Of a stretch of 35,485 nt of DNA, positions 23,181 to 31,245 are shown piece by piece. The stretch lies in contig JACCRD010000131.1 of assembly GCA_013813755.1 (NCBI GenBank), forward strand, positions 1 to 35,485. The letters are read 5' to 3'. The DNA comes from Acidobacteriota bacterium (GTDB lineage: Bacteria; Acidobacteriota; Blastocatellia; Pyrinomonadales; Pyrinomonadaceae). Each line of letters begins with the position of its first letter. Within the stretch, counting starts at the first letter, position 1. The notes below the pieces were generated by a model that was not told where the DNA came from, did no database searches, and was given only the letters and a program-made list of their open reading frames with translations. Both the position numbers and the translations under genes were made by a program.

Positions 23181-23238
23181 ACTCGTTTCGTGCCAGTAGC
23201 CTAAGAGACGAGTCCGGTGGGTTTCGCGCCCACTTTTT
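23181..23238 (+). promoter_or_regulatory. structured leader of the rimP-nusA-infB operon with terminator-like hairpin
   Basis: Two stems occur in tandem upstream of rimP. The first pairs ACTCGTTTC (23181-23189) with GAGACGAGT (23205-23213; one G-U pair). The second pairs GTGGGT (23217-23222) with GCCCAC (23228-23233; one U-G pair), has a 5-nt loop, and is followed by TTTTTATTT. The second is a good intrinsic terminator 20 nt before the GTG start. It would make expression of nusA and infB depend on read-through, which fits autogenous control by NusA, but the mechanism is inferred. Confidence 0.65.
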
Positions 23239-23257
23239 ATTTGGGTGAAATAATTTT

Positions 23258-23767
23258 GTGAAGCATTTGGTTGAGCAGAAAATTAAGGAAAACGTTCGAC
23301 GCGTAGTGGAAAATGATGATTTGGAACTTGTCCGCACTAATATTGCTTCTTCTAAACGGAGCCTGATTATAAGTATTTTTATTGATAAAGAAGGCGGTGT
23401 CACGCACGAGGATTGCGTGAAAGTCAGCCGTGATCTTGAAACGCTGCTCGAGACGGAAGATTTTATACCGACTCCGTATTTGCTGGAAGTTTCCTCTCCG
23501 GGTCTGGAGCGCGAATTATACAGCTTAAAAGATTTTGAAAGATTTGCAGGGAAATTAGCAAAAGTAAAAACAAATGTTGAGATTAACGGTCAAAAAGTAT
23601 TTAAAGGTCGCATCATCGGAGTTGAAAGCGAAGAAATTATTTTTACCGATAAAACTAAAGGCACTATGAGATTTTTGTTTAGCGCGGTTGCCAAGGCGAA
23701 TTTAGAAATCGATTTGGAAGAAGAATTTAAGCGAAACGAAATACCGAAAAAAGAAAGCGGAAAATGA
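23258..23767 (+). CDS. rimP: ribosome maturation factor RimP
   Basis: RimP assists 30S subunit assembly. The 169-aa product begins at a GTG (MKHLVEQKIKENVRRVVEND) and contains the RimP motifs LIISIFIDKEGGVTHEDCVKVSRDLETLLE and YLLEVSSPGLERELYSLKDFERFAG, followed by a C-terminal SH3-like domain (GRIIGVESEEIIF). The start codon is GTG with only a weak GGGTGA upstream. It is the first gene of the classical rimP-nusA-infB-rbfA cluster, immediately after a terminator-like leader. Confidence 0.95.
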   Translation: MKHLVEQKIKENVRRVVENDDLELVRTNIASSKRSLIISIFIDKEGGVTHEDCVKVSRDLETLLETEDFIPTPYLLEVSSPGLERELYSLKDFERFAGKLAKVKTNVEINGQKVFKGRIIGVESEEIIFTDKTKGTMRFLFSAVAKANLEIDLEEEFKRNEIPKKESGK

Positions 23768-23801
23768 TCGGATAAAAATTTCAATTTTTCATTAGACAGT
23801 T

Positions 23802-25331
23802 ATGACATCTATCGGACAAAGTATTGACGCGCTGTGCAGCGAGCAGGGACTGGATCGTGATTTAATTATCGAAGCGATGAAGGAAGCGGTTCGCGCCGCT
23901 GCCCGGAAGCAATTTAAATCGCAGGACAAAACCGGTGAAAGCATTGAGGTTGACTGGAATAATGAAGAAGGAACAATCGAGATTTCCGCGCAAAAAACGG
24001 TTGTTTTAGAAGTGGAAAATCCTTCGACAGAGTTGGCACTTTCCGAAGCGCAGGAGCTAGCCGGCGATGATGTCGAAATCGGCGATATGCTTTTGATTCC
24101 TCTTCCGACTGAGGAATTGGGGCGCATCGCCGCTCAGACCGCCAAACAAATTCTTGTCCAAAAAGTACGGGAAGCCCTGCGCGAAAAAGTTTATGAAGAA
24201 TACGTCGACCGTAAAGGTGAATTAATTAACGGAACGGTTAAAAGATTTGAGCGCGGCGACATAATTGTTGACCTCGGGAATAATCTCGAAGCGATTTTAC
24301 CCAGACAGGAACAGGCTCGAAGTGAAACCTGGAATCAGGGCGAGCGGGTTCGTGTGGTTATCGAAGATGTTTCAAAAGATTTGAAAGGTCAGCAAATTAA
24401 AGTTTCACGCGCTTCGGCGGCTCTTCTCAAGCGTCTTTTTGAGATGGAAGTTCCTGAAATTTATGATGACACGGTAGTGATTAAATCGGCTGTCCGTGAA
24501 CCGGGTGACCGTGCGAAAATTGCGGTTTCTTCAAACGAAAAGGATGTCGATCCGGTTGGAGCGTGCGTCGGAATGAAGGGTTCGCGTGTGCAGTCAATTA
24601 TAAAAGAATTGCGCGGCGAGAAAATTGACATTATCGAATGGTCTGACGAGCCTTCGGTATTTGCTGCCAACGCGCTTTCGCCCGCGAAGGTTTCGCAAGT
24701 GCGAATTACTGATATTAACAATCGCAAAATGGAAGTCGTCGTGACCGAAGATCAACTGAGTTTGGCGATTGGCAAGCGCGGTCAAAATGTGCGTCTGGCG
24801 ACACGGCTAGTTGGCTGGGATATAGATATTGTCAGCGAAGAACTTCTGAAAAAGGAAATCGCGCTTGCGATGGGCAAAATGATGGCGTCCGGCGAGGCTG
24901 TACCAGTCACAGTTCTGCAAGGCGTTTCAACCAATCAGGCGGATGACTTGAAGGAAAAAGGAATTAATGATGTCGAAACTTTAGCGACAACTTCGGTTGA
25001 TGATTTAGTCGATATTTTAGACGTAAGTCTTGATGAAGCCGAAAGAATTATTGCCTCCGCCAAAGATATTATTGAAGCCCGCAATAAACAAGTCGAGACA
25101 TCTGAACCGGAACTGACGGGCGAGGAAGATTTATTAAAGAAAGAAGAATCAGAAATTTCGGCAGACACTTCGAAGAATGAGGACGCTCCAGAAGTTATTT
25201 CAGAAGAAACCTCCAAAGCAGTTAGTGAAAATCAAGATACCGAAGAAGTTTCCGAAGATTTAGACTCATTGGAAATAACTGAAGAAACAGCCGATGAAAA
25301 TGAAAAAGATTCGGCTGAGGACAAAGAATAA
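23802..25331 (+). CDS. nusA: transcription termination/antitermination factor NusA
   Basis: NusA binds RNA polymerase and modulates pausing, termination and antitermination. The 509-aa protein has the N-terminal polymerase-binding domain (residues 1-125), an S1 domain (GELINGTVKRFERGDIIVDLG), two KH domains (DPVGACVGMKGSRVQSIIKEL and LSLAIGKRGQNVRLATRLVGW) and a C-terminal helix-hairpin-helix region (NQADDLKEKGINDVETLA). It ends with a long acidic tail of about 75 residues (rich in Glu, Asp, Ser). The tail is longer than in most NusA proteins and may be disordered. It follows rimP after 34 bp. Confidence 0.97.
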   Translation: MTSIGQSIDALCSEQGLDRDLIIEAMKEAVRAAARKQFKSQDKTGESIEVDWNNEEGTIEISAQKTVVLEVENPSTELALSEAQELAGDDVEIGDMLLIPLPTEELGRIAAQTAKQILVQKVREALREKVYEEYVDRKGELINGTVKRFERGDIIVDLGNNLEAILPRQEQARSETWNQGERVRVVIEDVSKDLKGQQIKVSRASAALLKRLFEMEVPEIYDDTVVIKSAVREPGDRAKIAVSSNEKDVDPVGACVGMKGSRVQSIIKELRGEKIDIIEWSDEPSVFAANALSPAKVSQVRITDINNRKMEVVVTEDQLSLAIGKRGQNVRLATRLVGWDIDIVSEELLKKEIALAMGKMMASGEAVPVTVLQGVSTNQADDLKEKGINDVETLATTSVDDLVDILDVSLDEAERIIASAKDIIEARNKQVETSEPELTGEEDLLKKEESEISADTSKNEDAPEVISEETSKAVSENQDTEEVSEDLDSLEITEETADENEKDSAEDKE

Positions 25332-25412
25332 ATCAAATGATTTATTCTTCAAAACAAAAGAAATATAAATACTGGATTGCGCGAAGCCGCAAAAATCCAT
25401 CAATAGATAAAT

Positions 25413-28202
25413 ATGCCTGTAGGAACATCAATTCGGATTTACGATTTAGCAAAAGAGATTAAACAAGATACAAAGCGCGTGATTGAAGAATTACGGCGCG
25501 AAGGCATAGATGTAAGTGTTCCTTCCAATTCTGTTACCAAAGAAGTTGCCGAAAAAGTTCGCAATAGATACTTTCCCAAAACTGAAGTTCCTCCGAAGCG
25601 TGGAATAAAAATCATAAAAAAAGCGCTTAAGATAGAAGAGGAATCAGTTGAAACAGAAGAATCGCCGGAAGTGGATGTCGCCGCACCGCAGTTGGAAGCA
25701 GCAACAGTAAAAGAACCGATAGTCAAAGAAAAAATCGAAGTAACTCCTCAGCCAGTTGCTCAAGAGCAGGAAGTTCAAAAACCCGCTCGTCACGTTAGAA
25801 AACTTCAAAAGAAGATTGACTTAAAACCTCTGGACGAAACACCTGTTATTGACGAAACTCCTTTAACAGTTGAAGAAAAAGACGCTCCGGCTGCAGTTCG
25901 ATCCGTCGAAGATACTCAGGGGGCTGCAGGAAACGGACAGTCTCCGGAGTTATCAGAATATTCTGCTGAAGTCAAAAATAAAACTACAACTAGAGTGCTT
26001 CGTCCGAACGAAACGCAGGTTAAAGAATTAAAATTAAAACAAAGCTCGCTCAATCAAGGCTTGAAACCAGGTGACCGGGTAGTTAATAACGCGCCGACCA
26101 CGACCGGAAGATTAAAGACTGAAAAGCCGCAGGAGATTGTCAGAAATGATGTGCGGCGCGATGGCGGCAAAGATACACGAAAAAGTGAATTGCGCGCAAC
26201 GCCGGGCGAGACTTCAACTCCCAAAACGACATATACCCCGCCGGTTGACCAGCGCAAAAAATTCGGACGTTCAGCTCCCAAAAAAGGCGGCAAAAGATTT
26301 GAAGACAAAGGCGCGAGATTTGAAGAAAGAGATGTTGCCGCGCCACGGCAGCGTTCAATCGAAGAGCGCATTCTCGGACAAGTTGATACGGTTGACAAAA
26401 ATAATCTCACGCTTATTCGTCTGACTGAAGGCGCGACGATTCGCGAATTTTCCGAATCGCTTGGTGTTACGCCGCGTGATGTCGTTCAACTACTTGTTAA
26501 ACGCGGTATTTTTGCGACGCTCAATCAGCCGATTGGCGAAAATATGGCGGTTGAGCTGGGACAAACTCTCGGTTACAACGTCAGTTTTGTGCCGTTTGAA
26601 GAAATGGTTATCGAGCAGGAATTTGAAGAACTGATCGCTGCCGATTCTGATGATATCGAAGTTTCGCGCCCGCCGGTTGTGACGGTAATGGGTCACGTCG
26701 ATCATGGTAAAACATCACTTCTTGATGCGATTCGTTCGGACAATGTTGCGGAAGGCGAAGCCGGCGGAATCACGCAGCATATCGGCGCATACAGCGTTTT
26801 TGTTCCAAATCCGGACAATCCGCTGGAACCGCGCCGCGTAGTTTTTCTCGATACGCCGGGTCACGAAGCCTTTACATTAATGCGCGCGCGCGGCGCGAAA
26901 GCTACTGATGTTGTAATTCTCGTGGTTGCCGCCGATGATGGCGTAATGCCGCAGACGATTGAAGCGATTGAACATTCAAAAGCGGCAGGTGTGCCGATTA
27001 TTGTTGCCATTAACAAAATTGACAAGCCTGACGCAACCCCGGACAAAGTTAAACAGGGGCTTGTCGCGCAGGGATTGCAGCCGATAGATTGGGGCGGCGA
27101 TGTTGAAATGATCGCGGTTTCGGCGAAAAAACGCGAAAATCTTGATACTTTACTGGAAACAGTTTTGCTGAGCACCGATATTCTTGATCTTAAGGCAAGC
27201 CCAACCAGACGCGCGTCAGGCGTTGTTCTGGAAGCTAAACTTGATAAAGGTCGCGGTTCGGTAGCGACAGTGCTTGTCCAGCAGGGGACTCTGCGTGTCG
27301 GCGATCCGTTTATTGTCGGACAATATTACGGAAAAGTTCGCGCAATGTTTGGCGACCGCGGCGATATTGTCAATGAAGCGCCGCCCGCCACGCCGGTTGA
27401 AGTTCTCGGTTTACAGGGCGTTCCGCAAGCCGGCGATACTTTTCAGGTTGTTTCCGATATTGATAAAGCACAGACGATCGCCAGTCAGCGTCAAATGCAG
27501 GCGCGGCAGCTTGCCATGCTCAAAACTACCAAACGCGGTATTGAATCGCTCGGTCTGGCTGAAATTAAAGAATTATTGGTTGTCCTCAAAGCCGACGTGC
27601 AGGGTTCGGTGGAAGTTTTGCGAGCAACGCTTGAAAAACTTTCGACCGAAAAGGTCAAGGTGCGCGTTATTCGTTCGGGTGTCGGAGCGATTACTGAATC
27701 GGACGTTCTGCTCGCCTCGGCAACGCAAGCTGACGAAGCTTCGATGGCGGTTGTGATTATCGGTTTCAATGTGCGCCCGGCGGTTCGAGCTTCGGAAGTT
27801 GCTAAACAGGAACAAGTCGACATTCGTCTCCATTCGATTATTTATAAAGTCGAAGAAGAAATAACAGCAGCGATGATCGGAATGCTCGACGCGATCGAAA
27901 AAGAAGTTATTCTCGGTAAAGCGCTTGTTCAGGACATTTTCAAAGTCTCAAAAGTCGGAACGATTGCCGGCTGCCGCGTAACTGATGGATTGATCAGACG
28001 ACAAGCCAAAGCGCGTCTGATCCGCGACGATGTTGTTGTTTGGGAAGGCGATATTTCCTCGCTCAAACGCTTTAAAGAAGACGCTCCCGAAGTTCGACAG
28101 GGTTTCGAGTGCGGTATCAGTCTGGCAAATTTTAACGACCTCAAAGTCAATGATGAAATTGAGGCTTACGTGATTGAGAGAACGGCAGCAACAGAATTGT
28201 AG
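25413..28202 (+). CDS. infB: translation initiation factor IF-2
   Basis: IF-2 is the GTPase that brings initiator tRNA to the 30S subunit. The 929-aa protein has an N-terminal IF2_N domain (IRIYDLAKEIKQDTKRVIEELRREGI). A long charged, low-complexity linker (about residues 70-320) and a second IF2_N-like domain (ATIREFSESLGVTPRDVVQLLVKRGI) follow. The G domain has G1 GHVDHGKTSLLD (about 428), G2 GGITQHIGAY, G3 DTPGHEAF and G4 NKID, and domains II-IV complete the protein. It lies 81 bp after nusA. The spacer after it contains heptad-periodic repeat DNA. Confidence 0.97.
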   Translation: MPVGTSIRIYDLAKEIKQDTKRVIEELRREGIDVSVPSNSVTKEVAEKVRNRYFPKTEVPPKRGIKIIKKALKIEEESVETEESPEVDVAAPQLEAATVKEPIVKEKIEVTPQPVAQEQEVQKPARHVRKLQKKIDLKPLDETPVIDETPLTVEEKDAPAAVRSVEDTQGAAGNGQSPELSEYSAEVKNKTTTRVLRPNETQVKELKLKQSSLNQGLKPGDRVVNNAPTTTGRLKTEKPQEIVRNDVRRDGGKDTRKSELRATPGETSTPKTTYTPPVDQRKKFGRSAPKKGGKRFEDKGARFEERDVAAPRQRSIEERILGQVDTVDKNNLTLIRLTEGATIREFSESLGVTPRDVVQLLVKRGIFATLNQPIGENMAVELGQTLGYNVSFVPFEEMVIEQEFEELIAADSDDIEVSRPPVVTVMGHVDHGKTSLLDAIRSDNVAEGEAGGITQHIGAYSVFVPNPDNPLEPRRVVFLDTPGHEAFTLMRARGAKATDVVILVVAADDGVMPQTIEAIEHSKAAGVPIIVAINKIDKPDATPDKVKQGLVAQGLQPIDWGGDVEMIAVSAKKRENLDTLLETVLLSTDILDLKASPTRRASGVVLEAKLDKGRGSVATVLVQQGTLRVGDPFIVGQYYGKVRAMFGDRGDIVNEAPPATPVEVLGLQGVPQAGDTFQVVSDIDKAQTIASQRQMQARQLAMLKTTKRGIESLGLAEIKELLVVLKADVQGSVEVLRATLEKLSTEKVKVRVIRSGVGAITESDVLLASATQADEASMAVVIIGFNVRPAVRASEVAKQEQVDIRLHSIIYKVEEEITAAMIGMLDAIEKEVILGKALVQDIFKVSKVGTIAGCRVTDGLIRRQAKARLIRDDVVVWEGDISSLKRFKEDAPEVRQGFECGISLANFNDLKVNDEIEAYVIERTAATEL

Positions 28203-28270
28203 AAACAGAAAACTAAAAATGGAAAGCTGGAAGTATTTTATATTGCATTCTTAGTTTTCCATATTGCAAA
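28201..28270. repeat. heptad-periodic spacer with imperfect inverted repeat between infB and rbfA
   Basis: The whole spacer can be written in sevens (agaaaca, gaaaact, aaaaatg, gaaagct, ggaagta, ttttata, ttgcatt, cttagtt, ttccata, ttgcaaa) with 2 to 5 matches between most neighbours. The first half also pairs with the second: GAAAACTAAAAAT (28208-28220) and ATTCTTAGTTTTC (28247-28259) form 12 of 13 pairs. There is no T-run, so it is not a normal terminator. Confidence 0.6.
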
Positions 28271-28276
28271 AGATTT

Positions 28277-28648
28277 ATGCGTCGCCCGGAAAGATTAGCA
28301 GAAGCCTTGCGCGAGGAAGTAACCGAGATTGTCGGTTATGAACTGAAAGACCCGCGTTTGCAGGCAGTGACTGTGACAGACGTTCGCGTATCGGAAAATA
28401 TGCGGGACGCTAAAATTTTTGTAATCGTCGAGGGTGATGAAAAAGAAATTAAGAGCGTGCTGCGCGGATTGCAGAATGCGGCGACCTTTGTCAGACAACA
28501 AGTTGCGTTGAATTTGAATTTACGTCACGCTCCGGTTTTGAATTTTGTCCGCGATACAGTCGAAGAAAATGCCGTCCGCGTTGAAGAGTTGATTGTTGAT
28601 TTGACGCAAAAGGGCGAATTTCCGGAAAGGATTGACAAAGAGGAATAA
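28277..28648 (+). CDS. rbfA: 30S ribosome-binding factor RbfA
   Basis: RbfA is a cold-shock-associated 30S assembly factor that binds near helix 1 of 16S rRNA. The 123-aa KH-fold protein starts MRRPERLAEALREEVTEIVG and contains ELKDPRLQAVTVTDVRVSENMRDAKIFV and LNLRHAPVLNFVRDTVEENAVRVEEL, all typical. It follows infB after 74 bp of repetitive spacer and precedes nrnA. Confidence 0.95.
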   Translation: MRRPERLAEALREEVTEIVGYELKDPRLQAVTVTDVRVSENMRDAKIFVIVEGDEKEIKSVLRGLQNAATFVRQQVALNLNLRHAPVLNFVRDTVEENAVRVEELIVDLTQKGEFPERIDKEE

Positions 28649-28658
28649 AGGATTCTTG

Positions 28659-28689
28659 AAGAGCGTGTAAAATAAATTTATTTGCTCTT
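28659..28689. repeat. inverted repeat between rbfA and nrnA
   Basis: AAGAGC and GCTCTT flank an inner self-complementary AAATAAATTTATTT, with a 5-nt bulge on the left arm. It occupies the middle of the 62-bp spacer. It could act as a weak terminator or RNA processing site inside the operon. Confidence 0.5.
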
Positions 28690-28710
28690 GATTTGTATCC
28701 GTTTTAATAA

Positions 28711-29712
28711 GTGTTAAGTCAAGTAGTTGAGTTAATTGAAAACAAACAGAATTTTGCGATTACTACGCACGTTCGACCGGACGGCGACGGTATCGGTTCT
28801 TCTCTCGGCTTATGCTGGCTTCTGCGTTCTTTAGGCAAAACCGCCGAAGTTATCGTTCGCGACGGTATTCCCGCTTCTTATGAGCAGCTTCCGGGCGCTT
28901 GCGAAATCAGGAAAGTTTCGGAAATTGATAAAACCTACGATGCCGTTTTTGTGATTGAATGTTCAGATGTCACGCGCCCCGGCATTGCCAAACTTGAACA
29001 CCAATTTACTGTCAATATTGATCATCACGCGACCAGTGAGCATTTCGGTTCGATAAATTGGATTGACGCGACGGCTTCGGCGGTCGGCGAGATGATTTAC
29101 AATCTCTGCAAAGCCATCGGCGGACGCATTTCTAAAGAAATCGCCGAATGCGTTTACATGGCTCTCGTTACCGATACCGGCTCGTTTCATTTTCCAAACA
29201 CCACTGACCGCACGCTCAAAGTTGCTTCCGAACTGGTCAAAGTCGGTGTCAAGCCCGCTCAAATTTCCGAAATCGTTTACAGTAGTTATTCGTGGAGCCG
29301 CATTGAACTGATGCGACAGGTTTTAGCGACTGTTAAACGCAGTGAAGATGGAAAAATTGCATGGATGCGGCAAACACTCGAAATGGCGCAAGTTGCCAAT
29401 GCTGTCGATGGCGACAATAATGGATTTGTCAATATTCCGCTTGCCGCAAAAGAGGTTGCCGCGGTGGTTTATATGCGCGAAACTTTTCCGAACACGTTCC
29501 GTGTCAGTCTGCGCTCAAAAGACGGAATCAACGTTGCCAGAGTCGCAGAAAAATTCGGCGGCGGCGGACACAAGAATGCGTCCGGTTGTCGGGTGGAAGG
29601 CATCTGGGACGAATGCGAAAAGTCAATTGTCTCTGCGCTGACCGAAGCAGTTAATAAATCGCACGACGAATTGAAAAATTCTCAAAAAGCATTTGGAAGA
29701 ACATTGGTTTAA
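28711..29712 (+). CDS. nrnA: DHH family phosphoesterase, NrnA-like (oligoribonuclease / pAp phosphatase)
   Basis: NrnA-type enzymes degrade short oligoribonucleotides and dephosphorylate 3'-phosphoadenosine 5'-phosphate. The 333-aa protein has the DHH motifs THVRPDGDGIGSSLGL (about 20-34), NIDHHATSEHFG (about 108), VTDTGSFHF, and the DHHA1 substrate motif KFGGGGHKNASGC near the C-terminus. The start is GTG. Its position right after rbfA is the usual one in many phyla. I prefer NrnA to c-di-AMP phosphodiesterase because it lacks GAF/PAS or membrane parts. The substrate remains an inference. Confidence 0.9.
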   Translation: MLSQVVELIENKQNFAITTHVRPDGDGIGSSLGLCWLLRSLGKTAEVIVRDGIPASYEQLPGACEIRKVSEIDKTYDAVFVIECSDVTRPGIAKLEHQFTVNIDHHATSEHFGSINWIDATASAVGEMIYNLCKAIGGRISKEIAECVYMALVTDTGSFHFPNTTDRTLKVASELVKVGVKPAQISEIVYSSYSWSRIELMRQVLATVKRSEDGKIAWMRQTLEMAQVANAVDGDNNGFVNIPLAAKEVAAVVYMRETFPNTFRVSLRSKDGINVARVAEKFGGGGHKNASGCRVEGIWDECEKSIVSALTEAVNKSHDELKNSQKAFGRTLV

Positions 29713-29723
29713 AAGTGAAAAGG

Positions 29724-29777
29724 TAAAAAAGTGAAAAAGTTTATTATATAAGGATTAATAAAATTTTCACTTTTTTA
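29724..29777 (+). terminator. terminator-like 14-bp inverted repeat between nrnA and cobO
   Basis: TAAAAAAGTGAAAA (29724-29737) pairs perfectly with TTTTCACTTTTTTA (29764-29777), with a 26-nt AT-rich loop. The right arm ends in a T-run. The stem is AT-rich and so weak, but the shape fits an intrinsic terminator between the rimP operon and cobO. The left arm is part of a degenerate agtgaaa-type repeat (29712-29740). Confidence 0.55.
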
Positions 29778-29788
29778 TTTTAAATTGT

Positions 29789-30364
29789 ATGACAAAAGAA
29801 AAACGCTACAAATGGCGGCGCGAAGGCTACAAGGAAAATACCAAAGGTTTGCTGATGATTAATACCGGCGACGGTAAAGGCAAAACGACGTGCGCGCTTG
29901 GCTTGATGATGCGCGCGGCGGGACGCGGAATGCGCTGCTGTATGATTCAGTTTATGAAGTCGAAGACTGACCGTTACGGCGAACACGAATCAGCGGAAGA
30001 ATTGGGAATTGAAGTTTATACGATGGGCGACGGCTTTACTTGGGACACCAATAATTCTGAGCAGGATATTAAAACCTCGCAGGAAACGTGGGCTTTGTGC
30101 GTCGAAAAAATGCGTTCAGAAGATTATGATCTGCTCGTTTTTGATGAACTCATTTATGTTCTCGATTATAAATTCTTGGTTTTGGAAGAAGTTATTGCGG
30201 AAATAAAAGCCGTCCGCGAGAAACAGCCGAATCTGCACCTCGTTTTAACCGGAAGAAATGCGCCTGCGGAATTAATTGAAACAGCTGATCTGGTAACTGA
30301 GATGAAGGAAGTTAAACATCCGTTCAATACCGGAATTTATGCGCAGCAGGGAATCGAGTTTTAG
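29789..30364 (+). CDS. cobO: cob(I)yrinic acid a,c-diamide adenosyltransferase
   Basis: CobO/BtuR-type enzymes transfer the adenosyl group of ATP to cobalt(I) corrinoids, giving adenosylcobalamin. The 191-aa product has the P-loop GLLMINTGDGKGKTTCALGL at residues 20-39, AAGRGMRCCMIQFMK, the DLLVFDELIYVLDYKFL segment and HPFNTGIYAQQGIEF at the end. All match the CobA/CobO/BtuR family. No other B12 genes are in the window, and I see no cobalamin riboswitch upstream, so the gene may serve salvage of imported corrinoid. Confidence 0.94.
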   Translation: MTKEKRYKWRREGYKENTKGLLMINTGDGKGKTTCALGLMMRAAGRGMRCCMIQFMKSKTDRYGEHESAEELGIEVYTMGDGFTWDTNNSEQDIKTSQETWALCVEKMRSEDYDLLVFDELIYVLDYKFLVLEEVIAEIKAVREKQPNLHLVLTGRNAPAELIETADLVTEMKEVKHPFNTGIYAQQGIEF

Positions 30365-30404
30365 GATTTAAATTTCAAATAATGGAGTAAATTATAAACT
30401 ACAA

Positions 30405-31079
30405 TTACTCACCGCCGAAAGTTTTCTGCTCATCCGCCACACCGATTTTTGGGCAGATATTTTCCAAAACGCACTCGCCGCATTTTGGCGTTCGAGCCTG
30501 ACAAATTTTTCGCCCGTGCCAGATCAGCCAGTGCGGAAACATTATCCAATGTTTTTGCGGTACAAGATTTTGCAAATCCAGCTCGATTTTTTCAGGTACG
30601 GAATTTTCGGTTAATCCTAACCTCTGCGAAAGACGCGAAACGTGCGTGTCAACAACGACGCCCGAAGCGATGCCGAAAGCGTTTCCCAATACAACATTCG
30701 CCGTCTTTCGCGCCACGCCGTTGAGAGTCAAAATTTCTTCCATTGTCTGCGGAATTTCGCCGCCAAAGTGAGCGATAATTTTCTCACACGCACCCTGAAT
30801 GCTTTTCGCTTTATTGCGGTAAAAACCGGTTGAACGTATATCCTGCTCAAGTTCTTCCGGCGAAACATCCAGATAATCCTGCGGCTGACGGTATTTTCTA
30901 AAAAGAGTTTCCGTAACAATATTGACGCGCACATCTGTGCATTGTGCAGAAAGAATTGTAGCAACCAGAAGCTCAAAAGCGTTCGCGTGGGTTAGTGCGC
31001 AATGCGCATCAGGATATTCTTTTTTGAGCCTAATTATGATTTTGCGTGTTCGCTCTTTTTGTTCAGGAAACATTGGCAT
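30405..31079 (-). CDS. nth: endonuclease III (DNA glycosylase/AP lyase)
   Basis: Nth removes oxidised pyrimidines and cleaves AP sites in base excision repair. The 224-aa protein has the helix-hairpin-helix LTLNGVARKTANVVLGNAFG with the catalytic Lys. The catalytic Asp is in VVVDTHVSRLSQRLGL. The [4Fe-4S] cluster motif C-X6-C-X2-C-X5-C is visible as CQARTPKCGECVLENIC. The start is MPMFPEQKERTRKI; an alternative ATG two codons later would be equally good. It is convergent with cobO and divergent from the aminotransferase gene. The 166-bp spacer upstream shows no feature I can support. Confidence 0.96.
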   Translation of the reverse strand: MPMFPEQKERTRKIIIRLKKEYPDAHCALTHANAFELLVATILSAQCTDVRVNIVTETLFRKYRQPQDYLDVSPEELEQDIRSTGFYRNKAKSIQGACEKIIAHFGGEIPQTMEEILTLNGVARKTANVVLGNAFGIASGVVVDTHVSRLSQRLGLTENSVPEKIELDLQNLVPQKHWIMFPHWLIWHGRKICQARTPKCGECVLENICPKIGVADEQKTFGGE

Positions 31080-31245
31080 AGGCTAGAAAATAATTTCGGG
31101 AAATGCAACCTGCCGTTTAAGAATAAAAAGAGAATCGAGATCAAAATAAAATGGATAAAAGTTTATCTTTGAAATTGAAAAGAGTTCAGTTTAATTTGCG
31201 TTTCAGGTGCTAAATTGGCAATATTAGGTTTCGATTTTTTGGATT

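Noticed and set aside
27274-27756. 160-aa plus-strand ORF in another frame of infB
   Set aside because: It overlaps the conserved IF-2 domains and reads as Arg/Leu-rich frame-shift translation.
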